NCBI GenBank assembly: GCA_013398295.1
Contig: VZSF01003242.1
Location: forward strand, 568,208-632,207
From: Chionis minor
Taxonomy: Eukaryota; Chordata; Aves; Charadriiformes; Chionididae
Length of the DNA: 64,000 bases
Direction: 5' to 3'
Shown: positions 11,401 to 26,400 of the stretch, one piece after another
Layout of the letters: the number at the start of each line of letters is the position of its first letter
Numbering within the stretch: position 1 is the first letter of the stretch
Notes under the pieces: model-generated
Databases searched by the model: none
The model's input: only the letters and a program-made list of their open reading frames with translations
Told to the model about the DNA's origin: nothing
Translations under genes and position numbers: made by a program

Positions 11401-14400
11401 TTTTAAGACGTTTAAGTAGAAATTTTTCGTTTGGTGATTGTGAAGTGATACTACGGTACTTGCTCCTCTGTCAACATACCTTATTCAGAGAAAATATGAC
11501 TGCTGTCATATTAGAAAAAGATGTATTATTATTTTGAACACACAACATTTTTAATAAAAATCGCATCCAGTATATTTTTAGAGCCCTCCTAGAGGTACTT
11601 GTGGATAGCATTCCTGTTCACTATTGGCTTTATACCCACTAGTTTTGAGCACTTAGTATAGGCTGAAGCTGCATAAACATAAAATTGCTGGACTTTGTAA
11701 GAAAAGCAAATATTTCCCTATTGCTCCTTTTGGAGGCTGTTAAAACGCACAGCCCTGCAAATGCCTCTCAGAGGTGGAATCCAAGGCCGCGCGTTTTGAC
11801 AACTGTGAGCACGTTATAGAGGGTAGGGATGCATCTGCTGTGACTTACGGGAATCTATTGCAGACTCAAAAGCTTCAGCGGTTAGATAATGGTCCTGAGA
11901 TTATGCTGTTTTAAACTATTAATGTTTTAAAAACCCCCCTTCTAACTGGTTTGAAGACAAAGTCACTCTTCTGCTAGTAACAATAGCACTGAAGGACAAT
12001 GCGACACTTGCAGATGTCAATGACAGGGTATTAGTGCCATATTCTTTGCTGTTGTCTGTGGAAGAATAAAGCAGTAAGTGTTTATTATTTTTTTTTCCTC
12101 CACATCAGCACATAACAGCAGCCAACCACTTTAACAAAAATATGTTTTCCTCCCTGTTTCCCCCCCCTCTTATTCATAGCTCATCCAGCTCCTGTAAGGG
12201 CATGCATTACTCGCTTCATTTTCCTGAGATACCTCTTTTAAAGTAAAAAATAAGAGAAAAGGAAAGGCTAGGGTTGACTCTGTGAGACCCCTGTATTTAT
12301 TCACACTTATTGTGCATGACTGTAGACTGGTAAATCATATTAGCAGCCCGTCTCCCCATCAAGCTGCTACTTGCTTTCCAGCCCTGGGAAGGTTCAACAA
12401 ATCAACAGGAGCACGGAAAACAGAACATCAGTCTAATCTAGTGTTTAAGGTGAAGTTTTCAAACCCAATCTAAGAAGATCTTTAGAGCAAGCAACAAGCT
12501 GAAGGGCTCAGAAGGTGGTATTGACAATGAAAGAGTGTTGAAATATTGAGAAGCGCAGCACTTGTGCATTTTTAATAACAAGAGGGTCAACAAGGACACA
12601 GCTCCCTCAGTGCCAATAGTTGCCACACCAGGGCTATAAACGCTCTCAGTTCATCAGATTTCTTAAACAGTTCATCAGCTTTCTTAAACACCCTAAACCC
12701 CCTCAGCGGACCTTTAGTCTTAAATTAACAAACCAAAGCAATGAAAGAGGGTGCAGCTTGAATGGCCAGCATTGATCCCCAACGGGGCTCGGCGCGGCTA
12801 CAGGCACTGAAAAACTGGCTCCATTGTCGGGAGGAATTGACAAACCTCCCGGCCTAAATAGTCCAGCTGAGGCGGCCGGAGGCACGCAGCTGTAAAGGGC
12901 TCCCCTCGCCCGCTCCCAGCGCTCACAATGCGCCAGGCATGAGCTCTTTGTCAGGCCCAGACTCTGCAATTTTCTAACAAGGATTAAAGTTGTTTCTCGG
13001 CAGGGCCGGAGAAAAGCGATTTAGCAACATACCGTGCTTTCTTCAGGCAAGTTAAAGAGAAGTAGTTAAGGAATTTCATTATTCTGTTGGCCGGTGGAAA
13101 TACAAAACAAATATATTAAATGTTCACCATCTTTCTGGGTGCCTGAGCTATAACATTCGCAGAACGGTTCAATTAAATATAACACTTACCGGCTGAAAGC
13201 AAGCACTTCACATTTATTTTGGGAGTTTTATAAAAAGGTGCAGCTGTTTGCCACCTGGAAGGAGGCTCAATGCATACTAATACACAATGCTTCGGCCCTT
13301 CTCGGGCTGGTATCCCTAACGCCTGAGACACAAGACCCCGCCGAGTTCCTGTATGTCGCCCGCTCTTGATAAATGAGCACTGTCAAAATGCTTTTTCTGC
13401 TGAATATGGCAGGGGGAACAGCTTTTCTAGGAACCGCATTTTCTCTTCCTACCCAAGCCTTTATCGCACTATTGATCAGGAATTGAGTCGCTCAGATGAC
13501 AACGGGATGTTTTTACTTCCTCCAGCTCGACTTTTCCTACCAGGAACAGTAACAAACCCCAGTTCTTCTCACTGAAGAGATTGTGCATCAAAGGCAGCAG
13601 AAGCTAAAACGCCTAAAAAATGCTATGAGCATGTTAAATATTATGGGCTAAAATGCCTAGTTTTTATTAAAAGGCAACACTTTTACATTGCTCCAGGATT
13701 TTGCTAGCTAGTGTTAGTAGTGTGCTGTGGAACTTTTAGGACATTTAAAAAAAATTTAAATGATGAAAGAATAAATATTATTCCTTAAAAATGCACAGCA
13801 AAAGTTAGAAAACAGTTCCCGATTTAAGTTTCATAATTTGTTTCCCTCTTTGTAAAATATGCATAAACATACTGACCTCCTTTGTTGAATGTTAATGATA
13901 ATGAGGGAACTTGTAGAATCTTTGAAAATATCCTGAGGTTTAGAAGTTACAGCTGTATTGTCAAGGTAAGGTGTATACGTCATCCACCTAAATGAGGATT
14001 TTTACCTGAGCAGAGAAAAGTTCATAGACTCTTCTGAAGGCTGGAAAGCCTTGGTAACTCTAAAAAAACCCAAAAACCTGGGGAAGGTTTTCTCAACCTG
14101 TGGGCAACCATGATACATCATAAGCTCATCTGCATCTTCTCAATACACACAGGAGCACCAAAGTAAGAGATCAAGTCAGAAGAAGTAATTAACATTCAAA
14201 ATATTGTTATATTTTTTTCGAAATGAAAAATATTTAGTTGCAAACTAAAAGCAACAGTGAAGTAATTTTGCATAAGATGTTTATGCTTGTCTCTCAGGTT
14301 TAGGTGCCTTTTGACTAAGAAAGACTGAGAAACCTTTGAAGGTTGAGACAACCGTAGGTAGACATAGACCAAAAAAATCATGTATCAGCACCTAGAAGTT

Positions 14401-17400
14401 TTCTTTGTACTCTCTTCCTGCTCTGTCAACTCTGATTCCTGACGTAGGTGATTTATGAACTGGTCAAAATATTTCTTTCTTCTGCTGGAGGGAGACCAGA
14501 ACTTGTTGACCAGTGACGTAGTGCTGTCCCACCACTCCCTGCTGTACCTTCGCTCCCCTGGGAGGAACAAATCATCTCCTCAGTGACTTTTCTAGATTGC
14601 ACTCGTCACAGATGTGGACTAGTCTGTGAGGCACTTCCAGTTGCACTTCCAGTGAGAATAACTGTGTCAGCGACCAGGAAAATGAAGGAACAGAAGCTGA
14701 AGAAACCTCAGAGAAGACAAAACTCTCATGCAAGAGCTTTCCCATCCCACTGTAAGCTCCATGTAACTTCACGGTGACAGCCACTGGGACAGGTCATCCA
14801 ACCCCACAAGAACATGGTCTCTCATATATATATACAGCCTCACAGTGCCACAACATAAAATGCTGGGCTAGGGTGGACTTTGAGCACTCAAGTTTACAGT
14901 GATATCCCTGAAAAAACATTCTCACCAAAATTCAGAATTTTGCCTTTGCGGGAAGCCCATGCAAAGGTGGTATTTTTTGTGTGTGTGTATCAAGGTTATT
15001 TTTCTGAATCAGGAGAGAATTTCATATTACTGAAATGTGCTTCTACATTAGAGACAGTAAGATTCAGTTGGTGGATGTGGTAGTTTATCTGGCCTCTGTG
15101 TAAAGAAAAAAAAATACACCATCTCTAGATACAATCAAATTTTCAAGTATGCTTGTAGCCTTGATAGCCTTACAGGTACCCTAATGCTTCTGGCTGTTTG
15201 GTTTTTGGCAAGATAGTAATCTCTCTGCTTAGAACATCAAAGAAGTTTACATTATTTCTCTGAAAAATGAAAAAAATCTCTACATTTTGATTCAAAGCAC
15301 TACTATGATCAGGGAAAAAATTTAATGTGGCATAAATTTCATAGCAAAATGAATATAGAGGGAAACAGCTGACATTACAACTGTGCTGAGAGTTAGAATT
15401 GTATCTTCACTTCACGAGCATTGATCAAGCTCTACTTACGTACATGTTCATTTCCGGTATATTTACTATTATCAGGACACATTGCTTTTATTGTTATTTC
15501 AAACATATAAATTACAAACAATAAAAACATAAAACTGAAAGGATGTTTTAACATACTTTAGCTTTCATCCAATACTACTATATATCCATTAATATGCAGA
15601 CATCAGACCTGGGAAGTTTGGAGGCTTAATTTTGCGTTTTCTTCAATGTTCACAAAGTTCAAGGAGAATAATACTTGTTTTGGGGGGTGACCATGATGCC
15701 ACTGTTCTGATTCCTTCTGCATTTTTGTTTTCCCTAGGAATTTTCATTTAAAAAAAAAAAAAAAACCCAAACCCAAACCGGAAAGAAGTGAAGATTAAAC
15801 CAAGCATGAGTGGAAAATCTATGCAGTTAGAACCGTGGGGTTAGCAGGCAGTACAAAAAAATACGGCCTTTCCCCTACACTGAAAATCAGATGTTAAAAA
15901 GCCCTTCACCTAGAAAATGCAAATGATTAAATCAATATTAAGTGTAATATGAAAAAACTGCATTTATCTCTGCTCCACATTTTGTTTCAGTCCCTTCTCA
16001 TATTTTCCTGCAAGGGCCTGTCCAAAAGTCCCCCTGTTGCTGTATCACCCCTTTCTGCTATAATGTCCCCAGGCCCCATGTTCCCCCACATGCTCCTACT
16101 TTGCAGAGAGCCCTTGATACACACCTCTTCCACCCCACCAGTGCCTTACGCTTTTAATGCTCAGCACCGCTTAGCCAGGCATCTTCCTGGAAATGCCTAA
16201 GGCTTTTATCCAGCTTCCATGTTTTGCTTCCTTCTCTAGGCCTGAAATGCTAAGCCAAGTTGTGAGATTTGGCTTGGGAATGTGAAAAAATCTTCACAGT
16301 CTAAATTACAGCTGCATGTACCGGGAAAGGACAAGTGAGAAAGAAACTACATAACTACTGTCTGCTTCAACACTCATACTTCTTGTGATAAAGGGATCAG
16401 GACCAAGACTTCTTTAGCTTGGTTATTTCAAACTACAAACCTGGGGTACAAACTGTATTGTTCTTTTTCTCCCTCCTCCCCCCCCCCCCNGGGTGTATAT
16501 GACTGTAGCAGATTTATTAACTTATCTCTTGTACCCTTGCTTGGCCAGGGAAGAAAGGCTTTCTTCCTTCCAGTGGGACTTTTCCTTTGGTTTCCTTCCA
16601 CCCTTTTTTTGTGCCATTACTTCAGAGAACTTCTCAGGGAGCTCAAAAAACATTCTGGTTTTCTTAAGAATGACTAATTGATGAAACAAATACTTTAGTC
16701 TCCAGTCAGTCTCTTCCCTGCCTTTTTGAATGAAGGATTCCCACTGTCAATCCCAAAGCAATCAGGAGAAAAGGGAAAGGAGCTTCACAGAAAAAGCAAC
16801 CCAAACCCCGACGGAAAGACCCCGTTCAGCAGGACTCATGGCAGCAAACAAGTGAACAGTTGCTAGATGAGATATTTTGGTGATAACAAAGAAAGAAATT
16901 AGGCAGGCTGCTTTTCAGAAATCAGTAATGAGAAGACAAGAGAGAATGGGACTCAGTTAAAAGTGTGTTAAGCATCTTTCAAACTTCTAGGCAAAAATGA
17001 TATTGTTCTGAAATAAAAAAGAACATCTAACATATAAATAGCTTATCTTTTAGGAGGAAAGTCAAATTTTCATATTTTAAGCTTATAATTAGAAGCTGGC
17101 TAGTTGCTACGGAACTGCTGCCAATTCACAAATAAATATACACTTTATACAAAACATACAGTACTCATCTCTCCCTGCATTGTATATTGGTTGCTAAACA
17201 GCAATTTACAATATTTATGCCACTTTTTTTATGTTTGTGACCTTTGTTTTTTTTTTTCTGGCTCCTTCACATATGGCAGACGTGCTTGGAAACCGGAGGC
17301 TTGCAAAATGAGACATGCAGAACTTCCTTTTGTATCTGGACATATGTAACGTCGCTGTTCTGATTTTAAACACTAGGTACTAACATAATGCTCATGACTG

Positions 17401-20400
17401 CGAGAGACTAACGGCACAAACAGTTTCCCTACTCCGCTCTGGGTACGCAGTGCATCTGTGAACGGTACTTCCATAGGTTACTCTGGTGCTAAAACCCTTT
17501 GGAGCAAACACTGTCAGTCTTGCTATGCTGTGTGTTGTGTTGCAGTTTGGGTATATCTGCAAACATCCTCCAAGGCACAGAATAGGGAACATCACTTGAG
17601 TGACCCTGAAATGAAAGCCAGCTTGGATCGTCAAGATAAAAAAATGAATGTAATGACCAAGTTGTTACTCGTTATAACACTAGGCTCTTGCTATTGAGCT
17701 CCAGTTTCAAAAACTCCACAGATGCACTTAGCTGCACAAATGCTAAGCAGTATTCATAAGTGCATGTGTGACATCAGCAAGGTTAAAGGTCTGGGTTTAC
17801 TCTGCCTGTAAAGTATGTAACGGAGACACCCATCGCTGCTCTTGCCCAGTCATTCGGGACTCCTTGGGGAGTCCCTGGGGTGAGGCGTCGGCAAAGGGAC
17901 CACAGGAGCAGACCCCTTGCGAGCTGCATCTCTCCGTTATGGTGAGCACATTCTCAATCTCTGCACCATGTACCACAAGTGAGGTGGACCGACGTTGGGC
18001 TAAAGTCTGTGTTGTGGCTTTTACACTCACATTAGCCATTTTTGTCCTCGAGTCTTCTATTTAGACTCCATGCTCCATGTGGTATGAGGTCAAGTACATA
18101 CTTTAATTAGAGTATTTAAAACATCCTGGGTTCCTCTGGGTGAGTATTTACAGGCAGCTCGTTTCTTTCCACCTCAGCAATCCTGACTCTCCATCCGTTG
18201 GCTCTGCACGTTACTGCAGTGCCAGGCGCCGGGGCTGGATGCAGCTGTGCAGTTGATAGGGAGTTGCGCGGTGGTGGAGCCACTCCTCTCCTGCACCGCA
18301 TCGACTGGGCACCACGCTGAGCAGCGCTAATGCGGAGCAGAGGTCCAGCCTCCCGCCTCTCTCTTGCTTCTCTCCTCCCCTCCCTCGTCGCTCTGGAGAA
18401 AGTGTCCTTGGATTGGGCAGGTGCCTGGTTTGCTCCTTTCCACCTCTGACCCCCTTGCCCACGTGCGCTCTTTCAGCTATGTAGATTTTACAGCTGTGTT
18501 GCTTTTTTTTGGAGCTGATTTTTCCATTCCTTATTTGTACTGTTTTTCTTGCGCATTGTAAACGCTGTTAGTACAGTACAGGGGACAGCCAGTGCAGTGT
18601 AAATTAAGAAAATATACGATGAAACACTTGAAAATTATTTAAAGGAAATCATGTTTATATAGGTCAACGCTTTTGCACATTTAAATCAGGACTAAGGCTT
18701 CAGTTCCCCGTGCTCAAACAGGTTAAGACGCTCTTTCCACTGATGAATTACTGACTTTGCCAGAGCACTCTGCAGCATCCTCACCTGGCACTATTTTGAT
18801 TTACAACACAGCAATCTCTTTCTGTTGCTCCAGGCTCATTATAATAAAACTAGATTATTCTTATGCTTTCTGGCACTATTTTTCTTGTAACACGATCAAC
18901 AGTGTGGTTGTGTGTCTATTTGCAAACACTTACGCAGAGGTTTTCTTTATTTTCCTTTTCAAACTAAGCTTGACCCAAAATGCAATGCAAGTATAAATAT
19001 CAAACCCGCAAAGTAAGGCTTGAGAAACCACAAGGTTCTCCTGCTGTTTATACGTGTGTGAATTACAGTACATCAAGAAATCAATATTCCCTAGATGGTG
19101 CTTGTGCCTGGCACTTCATGGTGAACAAACATTAGATAAGACAATATAAATGGTACAATCCTTATTGATTTCTCCTGACTGCGTAGAATGTGAAAGCTGA
19201 AGCCATAGTTAACACTTACTGACAGACTCATCTAAAGTTTCAGTGCTATTTTATATTTTTATAGTTGTCCACGCTCAATTGATTCCATTAAGTTGCTAGA
19301 CACATTTCAAGCCATCTAGATAAGAAAAAAAAGTGCAGTGCCTGGAATGAGATGCTGCTACTTTGTGCCTAGCAGGATAAAAAGGTTAAAGGACTAAATT
19401 GTGCCTGGATGTTGGAAGGAGTTCTCTTTTATTTGATAGAATTGTTATTGTTTTTAGTGAATGGATACTGTGAGTGATGGATAGATGCATTTAACTAAGT
19501 TAAATAAATGAATGAACAGTATAGACCAGGAATGTCTACAGGGAAACTGTACTGGAAGCTCCCAGTGTTATAGCCTCTCCCCAAACAAACAAGCAAAAAA
19601 CCTTGTAGTTCCACCCCTGACTGATAAAACTCCCTCAGGAAAAAAAATTCAGATGGGCTTTAAAATCTCGAGTTTGGGATTTTTTTCCCCTTTTCTTCCT
19701 CTTTTGACTTGTGATACACATTTTAAATTGCCTTTTAATAGCAATCTACACATTCTTCCTTTTCTTTCCTTCCCCCCCCACCCCCCCAAAAAAGTGAGCG
19801 TTTCACAGAAGTCAAGAAAATTAGGGGATAGGACAGCATAAGAAATTCTGAATATCAGGATATGAGATTTAGTGCCTGAAAAATAATTCTCTATTTCCCT
19901 TTTATACCCAAAGAGCTCTTTTAGCAAGATATCAGAATATCTATTTCATAGTTTCTTACTCTCCCACTGGGAAAATTTAAATAATATGATTAAATTAGTG
20001 TGAAAAAGGTGTCAGACATCCATTCCATGAATACTAAGTGCAGACTGGACTATGGCATACATAATGTCTTGAGAAAACCCTTTTCATAGCTTTTTGGGCT
20101 GTTTGATACCCAACAAGATGGAAAGTTAGAAATAAAAAATGGCATAAAAAAATGAAGAAATGGGGACATGCATTATATCAAAACCATAACAAAATCAGCC
20201 ATTGCGTCATGGTTTCCTCCATAAAAGCACTCTCACCTACAGTGTAAAACAGCTTACAACGTGCTGAATATTCTGATCCTGAAGCAGCAAACTCTGAAGC
20301 ACATGCTTTGCTGTGTGTTGTGGTCCTATTGATTTCAACACTACTGAGTTTTGCTGGATTCGTAGCAGCATAATCAACACCCTCCAAGAGTGGGCACTCC

Positions 20401-23400
20401 TCAGCATATTCCAGAAAAAAAAAAAAAAATCAAAGAAAACTTATATTAGGTATAAAATCAGATGGAGGTTACATTTTTCAGCTTTCCAATGAACTGTTGT
20501 TCTTTTATAGAGATTTCTATCTCCAAAACCGAGGTGAATCAACTTGAAAACACCAGGCATAATTTAGTTAACTTTGAAAAGACTTTGAACACTAAATTGC
20601 AAGATGTTGCTTCAGTCTTGCAGAAGAGTTTCCTATATTTGAGCATGTTAATATAATTCACTTTTTCAGTCCACATTTGGTGACACTGCCTACAGTTTTC
20701 TCTAAAATTCTTTCTTCTACCAAAAAAGACACGAAAAACTGTTTTAAAACTACAAGAATGCCTTTAGGTCAAGAGAAAACTGTGGAGTGGTTCTCATATC
20801 AAGAGCCTTCTATTTTCCCTATAAAATATTAGGCATAATTAAAGGTGAGTTAAGACTTTGGTGAAAATCTAAAGAGCATCGGCAAATCTGAGCACTGCTC
20901 AGCTTTTCAATTGCTTTTCTACTTCTCAGTTCTTTTAAATGGTTTTCTATGGCAGGAACATTTTTCTTAATTAGTCACAGCTAATTAGTGTTCTGGCATA
21001 GACAAGTAATCAGAAATGTCAGAGCTGCAAGGCTACATCTCCCTAATCCTTTGATAATAATTTAGCCTCCTGGGAGGGCCTCAAGCTGCGGTAAGTAGTG
21101 GCTGACAATAAGGCAAAATTAGGTGGGCAGCAGACCATTAGGATAGAAAAATAAAAAGCACTACCAAATCCTGCTGAGCACCATCAGGCAACTAACTACA
21201 CTGCCAGATGAGGTGCCTGTTTAAGCCTGTGTTGTTAATTAGCTGATTCTACCAGACCTGCCACATATGTCCAGGTGCATCATGCAAAGATGTGTATTTC
21301 TGGGTTTGCGCCAAAGGACAATTTTGCACTGTGATCAAATTTCAAGAATCTGAGAAAGAAGCCCACATATTTCTCGACGATTATTCCGAGTTATCAAAGA
21401 AATAAGAAGATCAACAAGCTACAATCCATTTTTGTTGAGTCTCTTTTAAGTAATTAGGCACGGTCCTCTCATGTTTCTCAGAGGTTAATACAAACACAGC
21501 TTTTGATTCAAATGTGGCCTTTAACCAGTCCTACCTAGTCCCAACTTGCTGAAGTTGCCTTGGCATATAATCTAGATCAAAAAGTAGACCTTTTGTCAAA
21601 TCACACACTTGCAAATAATTACATAACAATGAAAATGAAGATTACTTATTAAAATTAACGTGACAGGAAGCAATTTGAGAATAATAAAAAACCCCCACAA
21701 TTGAAGTTTTCTAGAAAAAAACATTGTTGAATACTAAATATTACAGCAATAGTGCTTTTGAGGCAGACATGGGCAGCACAAGGAGCTGGTAGTACAGAAA
21801 ACTCTCATGTTGAAAATAAACGTTCCTCTTAGCTGAAGTCTAACTTACTTGCCAGAGAGATGCATTTGCACATTTTTAACACATTTTTTTGGTAAAAGGT
21901 CAGAAAACTTATAGAAATGAAGCAATTGAATAAAGCATTTGCTAAAAATGTATTTGCAGATATGATGGCAAACAGAAATGAATCATATGAGCACTTCATA
22001 GCTCCATTTAGGCACAGAATGAAGTGCATGTCATAGTAATCTTTGGAGAATAATTACTACCTCAACTAACCTCAACTACATCATTGAACTTAAATTGTCC
22101 ATCCCTGCTACTAATCGAAAAGGAAAATAATGGTGGTGATATGGGAACACTACTTGCATTTAATTCACATCCCAGACAAAACACAAGCATTTTTTTGACA
22201 GCAAAAGAATATCACATTACATCTGAACTTTTGAAATACAAAAAGCTTAAGCATTGGGGTGCTTAAGCATTTATACTACGCATAAAGGCATTCAGTCTGA
22301 CTGCACTCCAGTGAAAGTTGTAGGAGTTCCCTGCCATTGACATCTCTTACGCTGCTCGTTGAATTGCTGCCCGGCGCAAGGCCACAACCCTGAGGACGTT
22401 CTACGTGAGCAGTCCCCGTGAAGTCAACAGAACTACTCAGTCACACCACACCAGTTTAACACCCAGACGAGACGGGTGATCGGGGCCGCAGGTGCCATCT
22501 TGTACAAGATAATGACAGGTTTGCCAGTGCCGATCTTTCCAGGATGGGCACTCTGGCTGTTTTAAGCATTTATGCTACATTTGTGCATAGGCTTCCCAGA
22601 AATTAAAGCCCAAAAGAACTGGAAACCCCTCAAGTTGTATCAATGGCTAAACATCGATGTTTTAAAACTGCTCTCTTAAGCCATCCTTTATTTCTCAAGG
22701 CAGCAATCAATTATTGCATAAAGATTCCATTGCATAGTTTTAATAAAATTGGAATGATACATCTGTTTACACTGTAAGTTTTTCGCAACAGACCCAACAC
22801 AAATATAACCGCTGAGATAAAGCACTTAATGGCAAATAAACCAAGAAGGGTTTTGAAGGGAAAATGTTTGATTTTTTTCTGTATTCAGACAAGAATATCC
22901 ATGTTTCACATGCAATTAACAGGTACTAGAAAGTGAGAGTCTACTGAAGTGGCACTTAGGAACGATAGGTTACTACAGAAAGTAAGCATTGCATCGGTGT
23001 TTTAAACAGTTCTTAATGGAAAATTAGGTATCTTTTTTAAGCTGGTTTGTTAACAAAATCTATTCTTTTTTAAAGGAAAGAGTTTTTAATTTCTAAGTCT
23101 AATGCAGTTTAAAATGCTCAGGAGTTCAAGGCTTATCAGTCTGATATGAAAAGTTTAGGTAGAAACATGAATCTAAGTCCAGCCATTGAGGATAACCTGG
23201 AACATTTATGGACACAGCACTGCATTTATTAAGGTTAATGGTAAAACTCCCATTGATTTTGACAGTCTAGAACCAGACCCCATGCGAATGTCACAGCTGG
23301 ATATTTTTTACATCTATTAATTTTGTGATCAGATACACAGCATTGTTCTTTGATAGGCTGTACAAATGTTTTTACATCATCCATCAAGCAGATTATCTTT

Positions 23401-26400
23401 ATAAGAGGGGCCTTAATAATAATTTGTAATATTTTAGATTTATTCTAAGTTTGTGTAATTCTATTCTAAATACTTCATTTTCCGATTCACCAACTGCTAC
23501 TTTTACAGCCTTTTTTGAAAATAATTATTTTTCAAATGCTCATTAAAAAGAAATTAAAATACAATTTTGTTTCTAAAACATTTTACTAAACATTATTTTA
23601 AAAAATGAGCTCTTCGCTTAAGTGATTAAATTTTTAAAAAGTTTTTGTGGGTGGTGCTTTTAATCCTGATTAAAAATTGTAACCATTAAACAAGCACTGT
23701 AGTGCCTGTCTTCATGATTTAGTCGTTATACATTGAATCTACCTGAGTGACTGCAGCGTTAATGTTTGAAAAGTTTGCTTTATTTGAGTTTATTAGAGAA
23801 ACTTGTTCCAATGTAACTTCATTGTCTTAGTTTACTTCAGTGGATTGGAAGGAATCACATGGATTGCTCATTGAATTAAGCCTTCAGGAATCGTGAATAT
23901 GGAGCAGACATTTAACCCAGAGCTACTGCAGACTATCCACACGTACGATGCATTACAAAACCTTCCTAGTGCTCTTTAAGATCTGTGGTGTTACAAACAA
24001 ATGAGCAAACAAACAAAAAACAACTCAAAACTATAACCTGCTACAGCATGAGAGTAGGAGATAAATGTCCTGAGTTCCTGTGACATGAAGGAATTTGACA
24101 GGTAAAATTCCCAGCTGATCTTAGGAAGAAGACCATGTCCCAGACCACAAAGGAACGCAGAGTCCTAAGTGTCTCTGACAAAGTGACCCAGCAAAAACTC
24201 TTTGTGACGCAAATCTGGTGATTAATTTTGAGGACAAGACGACAGCACACTGACCTGGGAGAGACCAGTGCTACCAGGAGCACCAAGCCGTATTGTTCTG
24301 CGTGCTGTCTGTACCCCTTCCGGAGGAGATAAGAATGAAATGCACCCAGAAGCCAAGTGTTTCAGAGGAAAAGAAGGAAAAAAATACCTGCCTTGGTTCT
24401 GCTACATGATCAGCAGAGGTACTGAAGCACAGGACTTAAAGGGCTTAAAAACAGTGCATAAAAAACGAGCAGCCCAGTCTTCTTTCAAAGTCCTCTGGAG
24501 ATTTGAGCCTCTCTCATATGTAAGGATTTGTAGCACAAGCTTGAACTCCATTCCCCTCATTTTCACATTTTGTATAGCATGGCAGTGCTTTTCCAGGCTT
24601 ATCAAGTAAAACAATGCACACTTTTTTGTCTTCTCCCCAGTTTGAGACTTCTGAAACTGATAGAAAATTTTCCAACTTCTAGCCTTAACATATTGTGACC
24701 CACTGGCAGACATTCGTACCTGTACCAATACTATGCTTAAATTTAAATTATCTTCTTTGTTACAACAGACAACCCGTTCTCTTGGTCACTGTAATAGCTG
24801 TTAGTATATAGCAGCCCTGAATCAAGTCCATGAAATCTGTGTATGAGTAGTTTGTAATTATACTTTTTTTGGTCATTAAAATAGTGTCAGAGGCCTGATC
24901 TTGTCTGTATTTCTAACTGATACCTCTGGCACACAGAACAGTCTGGTTTATTTGGTTATTCTGGATGAGGTGGTTCCCTGGCTGAAGCACAGACATACAC
25001 TTTTCCTGTTTTACTTGACTGATGATTTCTGACACAAATACAATGTATTTTAAGGGGAAATCAACTGTGATCTACAACTGTAGCCAGCTGAATGGTTTAA
25101 AGTATATTTTCATAAAAATGTGAATATATTTTATTCTTTCTAATGACATGTAACTTGATAGAATTGAATTTATAAACAGTACCTAGGTTTTGTTATATCA
25201 CTAATTTAAAACATCTTTCTAAAAATCATGGACAAAATCTTGCTCAATCATACTGTTCTAAACTTGAATTAATCTCAGGAAAGTTGAGTTAACGTAGTGA
25301 GATGCCTATGTTTTATTGTATTTAATGTATAGGCATAGAGTGTACCATCAGCAAATTTGCTGATGACACGAAGCTGGGAGGGGTGGCTGACACACCGGAA
25401 GGCTGTGCTGCCATTCAGCGTGACCTGGACAGGCTGGAGAGTTGGGCAGGGAAAAAAACCTAAGGAAATTCAACAAAGGCAAGTGCAGGGTCCTGCACCT
25501 GGGGAGGAATAACCCCATGCACCAGCACAGGTTGGGGGCTGACCTGCTGGGAAGCAGCTGTGCAGAGAGGGACCTGGGAGTCCTGGTGGACAACAGGATG
25601 ACCATGAGCCAGCAATGTGCCCTTGTGGCCAAGAAGGCCAATGGCATCCTGGGGTGCATCAAGAAGAGTGTGGCCAGCAGGTCGAGGGAGGTCATCCTCC
25701 CCCTCTGCTCTGCCCTGGTGAGGCCACATCTGGAGTACTGTGTCCAGTTCTGGGCTCCCCAGTTTGAGAAGGACAGGGAACTGCTGCAAAGGGCATAGCA
25801 AAGGGCTATGAAGATGATTAGGGGGCTTGGAGCATCTTTCCTATGAGGAAAGGCTGAGGGAGTTGGGTCTTTTTAGTCTAGAGAGGACTGAGGGGGGATC
25901 TCATCAATGCTGATAAATACTTAAAGGGAGGGTGCCAGGAGGAGGGGGCCAGTCTTTTTTTCAGTGTTGCCCAGTGATAGAACAACGGGCAATGGGTACA
26001 AACTTGAATATAGGAAGTTCCATCTGAACATGAGGAGGAACTTCATTCCTTTGAGGGTGGCAGAGCACTGGAACAGGCTGCCCAGAGAGGTGGTGGAGTC
26101 TCCAACTCTGGAGACATTCCAAACCCACCTGGACGCCATCCTGTGCAACCTGCTGTAGGTGGACCTGCTGTGGCAGAGGAGCTGGACCAGATGATCTCCA
26201 GAGGTCCATTCCAACCCCTAACATTCTGTGACTCTGTGATTCTGTATTTAAATGTTTTAAATATTTGTTAATGCATTTATCTGAATCTGTCCAATTGGTT
26301 ATAGCTCCTAGTATGATGTTATATAGAAATGTGATACCACCATAAATAATGACAAATAAAGACACAAATAGATGTTTGATACACAGGATACTTATCATGT

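Noticed and set aside
25442..25801. Open frames on both strands as independent genes
   Set aside because: The plus frame is the end of CR1 ORF2 after a frameshift; the minus frames are its antisense shadows.
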